Source: Artemisia argyi
Taxonomy: Eukaryota; Streptophyta; Magnoliopsida; Asterales; Asteraceae
NCBI GenBank assembly: GCA_030686995.1
Contig: CM060685.1
Span: 22,428,065 to 22,492,064 of the forward strand
Length of the DNA: 64,000 nt
Direction of reading: 5' to 3'
Shown here: piece after piece, positions 62,776 to 64,000 of the stretch
Position numbering within the stretch: position 1 is the stretch's first letter
How the letters are laid out: the number at the start of each line of letters is the position of its first letter
Program-made: the position numbers and the translations under genes
The notes under the pieces: model-generated
What the model was told of the DNA's origin: nothing
Database searches by the model: none
What the model saw: the letters and a program-made list of their open reading frames with translations, nothing else

Positions 62776-63060
62776 GTAATTTCCAGATTTTTTCCGGAAA
62801 AAATCTACACTATCACTACAAATCCAGAACCTATATATAACCTAATTACAATTCCACAAGACACTCAAATCACAAATTCGCCAACATAATATGATACATA
62901 TCCAAATTTCTTAAAAATTAACATAATCATGTGTTTGTATCCAAATTCGCAAAATACGGTTCAAAAACCGTTATCACATGATCACTACATAAGCTAGCTA
63001 TCCGCTATACGCTACAAAACTATACGTGGGAACAATGTAGCGGGAATCCTGACACATAAA

Positions 63061-63575
63061 CTACATAAACACATAATAATCCATGAAACTATCCACACAT
63101 TTGTCCATAACCCAAAACAAAATATAAATCAACCCAAACAACCCATACGCTACTCCTGAGTCCCCCCCACTCCCCCCACTAGCCCCAATAGCCCCACTCC
63201 CCTCCTCCGTGGTACCTGTAGACTCACCTGGTGATGGTGAAGCCTCCTGGGATCCCGATGTCATCGCCTGAGTCGCTAGCTCAGCGGGGAAACCCGGCTG
63301 TGTCTTAGCCCACCCACCAACATATCAATCAATGTCCTTTGCTGGGACAAATCCTGGGTTTGCTTCTGGACTGTTTCGTGCAGGGAGGACGCGGAGGCTT
63401 GATCACGAGCTCGTGCGGCGCTGAGGGTCGTCTAACGACCACCGCCGGGTAAGACTGGACCTACGCCAGGAATATGACCTCGCTGCTTGCCACCGATCAC
63501 GTGGCACATAATATCGAGGTCAGACACGGTCGTCCCCCCGGAGGTGCTCTCCGTCCGCATCTGTATCATTTGGTT
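63061..63575 (-). pseudogene. CACTA transposase 3' exon, with stop and frameshift
   Basis: After acceptor TGTAAAACAG the exon reads NQMIQMRTESTSGG, then VIGGKQRGHIPGVGPVLP, the ending motif of plant Ptta/En/Spm transposases, then meets TAG at 63432-63434. The frame continues with SLHETVQKQTQDLSQQRTLI, a coiled segment typical after that motif, shifts by one base near 63320, and goes on as WAKTQPGFPAELA and a Ser/Gly-rich tail to 63061. Confidence 0.6.
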
Positions 63576-63671
63576 CTGTTTTACAAAAAAATAAGCAAAG
63601 TAATATATAAGTCGTGATTTATTATATTTGCATTAATGTGGGTGAGTTTTATGGAAATAAATTATACTTAC

Positions 63672-63779
63672 ATATCTAGTCTCGGACAATGCAGACTCCC
63701 AAACGCCGTCTCTCGTATGGTTGTGTCTGTACATCGCGATCAAGTCTCTACCATCCACAGCGTCGGTGGGTTCTCTCAG
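63672..63779 (-). CDS. CACTA transposase (Ptta/En/Spm-type) internal exon
   Basis: 36 codons, LREPTDAVDGRDLIAMYRHN to ALSETRY, acceptor ATAAACAG, donor GTAAGT, phase 0 at both ends. The layout matches the segment of PF03004-like proteins between the NRxNR and VLGxxxG motifs. Confidence 0.6.
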
Positions 63780-63853
63780 CTGTTTATAAATAAACTCAAT
63801 AACGACTCACCAAACACTATATATATAAATGAAATGATTAAAAAGCGTCTTAC

Positions 63854-63976
63854 GAAGTTATCGCGTATAACAGCTAACGAATGCGACCCATGAAGGCTGG
63901 TAGTCGGATTGGCGAGCCGGTTCTGCCTGTTGGTCACCCCTCTCTTCAAATTATCCGGGTTCGACCAGTGCTTAAT
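63854..63976 (-). CDS. CACTA transposase (Ptta/En/Spm-type) internal exon
   Basis: 41 codons, IKHWSNPDNLKRGVTNRQNR then LHGSHSLAVIRDNF, acceptor AATACTCAG, donor GTAAGA, phase 0. The NRQNR and GSHSLAV motifs are those of plant transposase family PF03004. It continues right of the window. Confidence 0.65.
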
Positions 63977-64000
63977 CTGAGTATTATAAATAATAAAAAA

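Larger units (their letters stand above)
62265..64000 (-). mobile_element. CACTA (En/Spm) transposon, one end
   Basis: The plus-strand terminus CACTACAACAACAACTGC at 62265 is the CACTA end, preceded by CAT (possible 3-bp target duplication). Subterminal repeats follow, then minus-strand transposase exons, so this is the 3' end of the element; the other end is beyond the window. Confidence 0.8.

Overview
The window is plant nuclear DNA, most likely from the daisy family (Asteraceae). This is inference from three things: a CC-NBS-LRR gene whose exon layout and motifs match the lettuce RGC2/Dm3 family, long-LTR Ty3 elements and a Tat-lineage Ty3 element of the kind common in composites, and AT-rich spacer packed with transposons. 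No prokaryotic feature, CRISPR array, rRNA or intact tRNA was seen.

Layout. 1-1425: 5' end of a minus-strand Copia element (LTR, primer site, gag start) nested in the 5' LTR of a Ty3 element. 1426-16015: that Ty3 element, a Tekay/Del-like chromovirus with LTRs of about 3.5 kb, an extra ORF ahead of gag, and a gag-pol broken by two stops and a frameshift; its 3' LTR carries a 947-bp Tourist-like MITE. 16016-20455: two tandem copies of an R-gene 3' tail. 20436-27316: a five-exon RGC2-like CC-NBS-LRR gene on the minus strand, broken by a frameshift in exon 2 and a stop in exon 5, with a 180-bp in-frame LRR tandem repeat. 27317-48600: gene-poor DNA dominated by one diverged repeat family. Embedded in it are recognisable exons of a plant inosine triphosphate pyrophosphatase (ITPA/HAM1-type) gene, in two pseudogene copies, so the family appears to be amplified intron and flank of that gene. 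A hAT-type MITE, Harbinger-type MITEs, small Helitrons, SINE-like tRNA heads and LINE relics are inserted in it, and diverged sister repeats often show the empty site.

48696-49032 is a LINE C-terminal relic. 49033-59336 is a complete Tat-lineage Ty3 element with 496-bp LTRs, dual RNase H and one frameshift in integrase. On its opposite strand, between pol and the 3' LTR, lies a four-exon gene (PF04195-like) that remains fully open, with a TATA box. 59337-61085 returns to the ITPA-linked repeat. 61086-62068 holds a Helitron 3' end and a 298-bp MITE. From 62265 to the window end is one end of a CACTA (En/Spm) transposon with subterminal palindromic repeats and minus-strand transposase exons.

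No gene here is clearly an intact host gene. The most intact coding unit is the antisense gene of the Tat element. The most unusual structure is the ITPA-derived repeat field.
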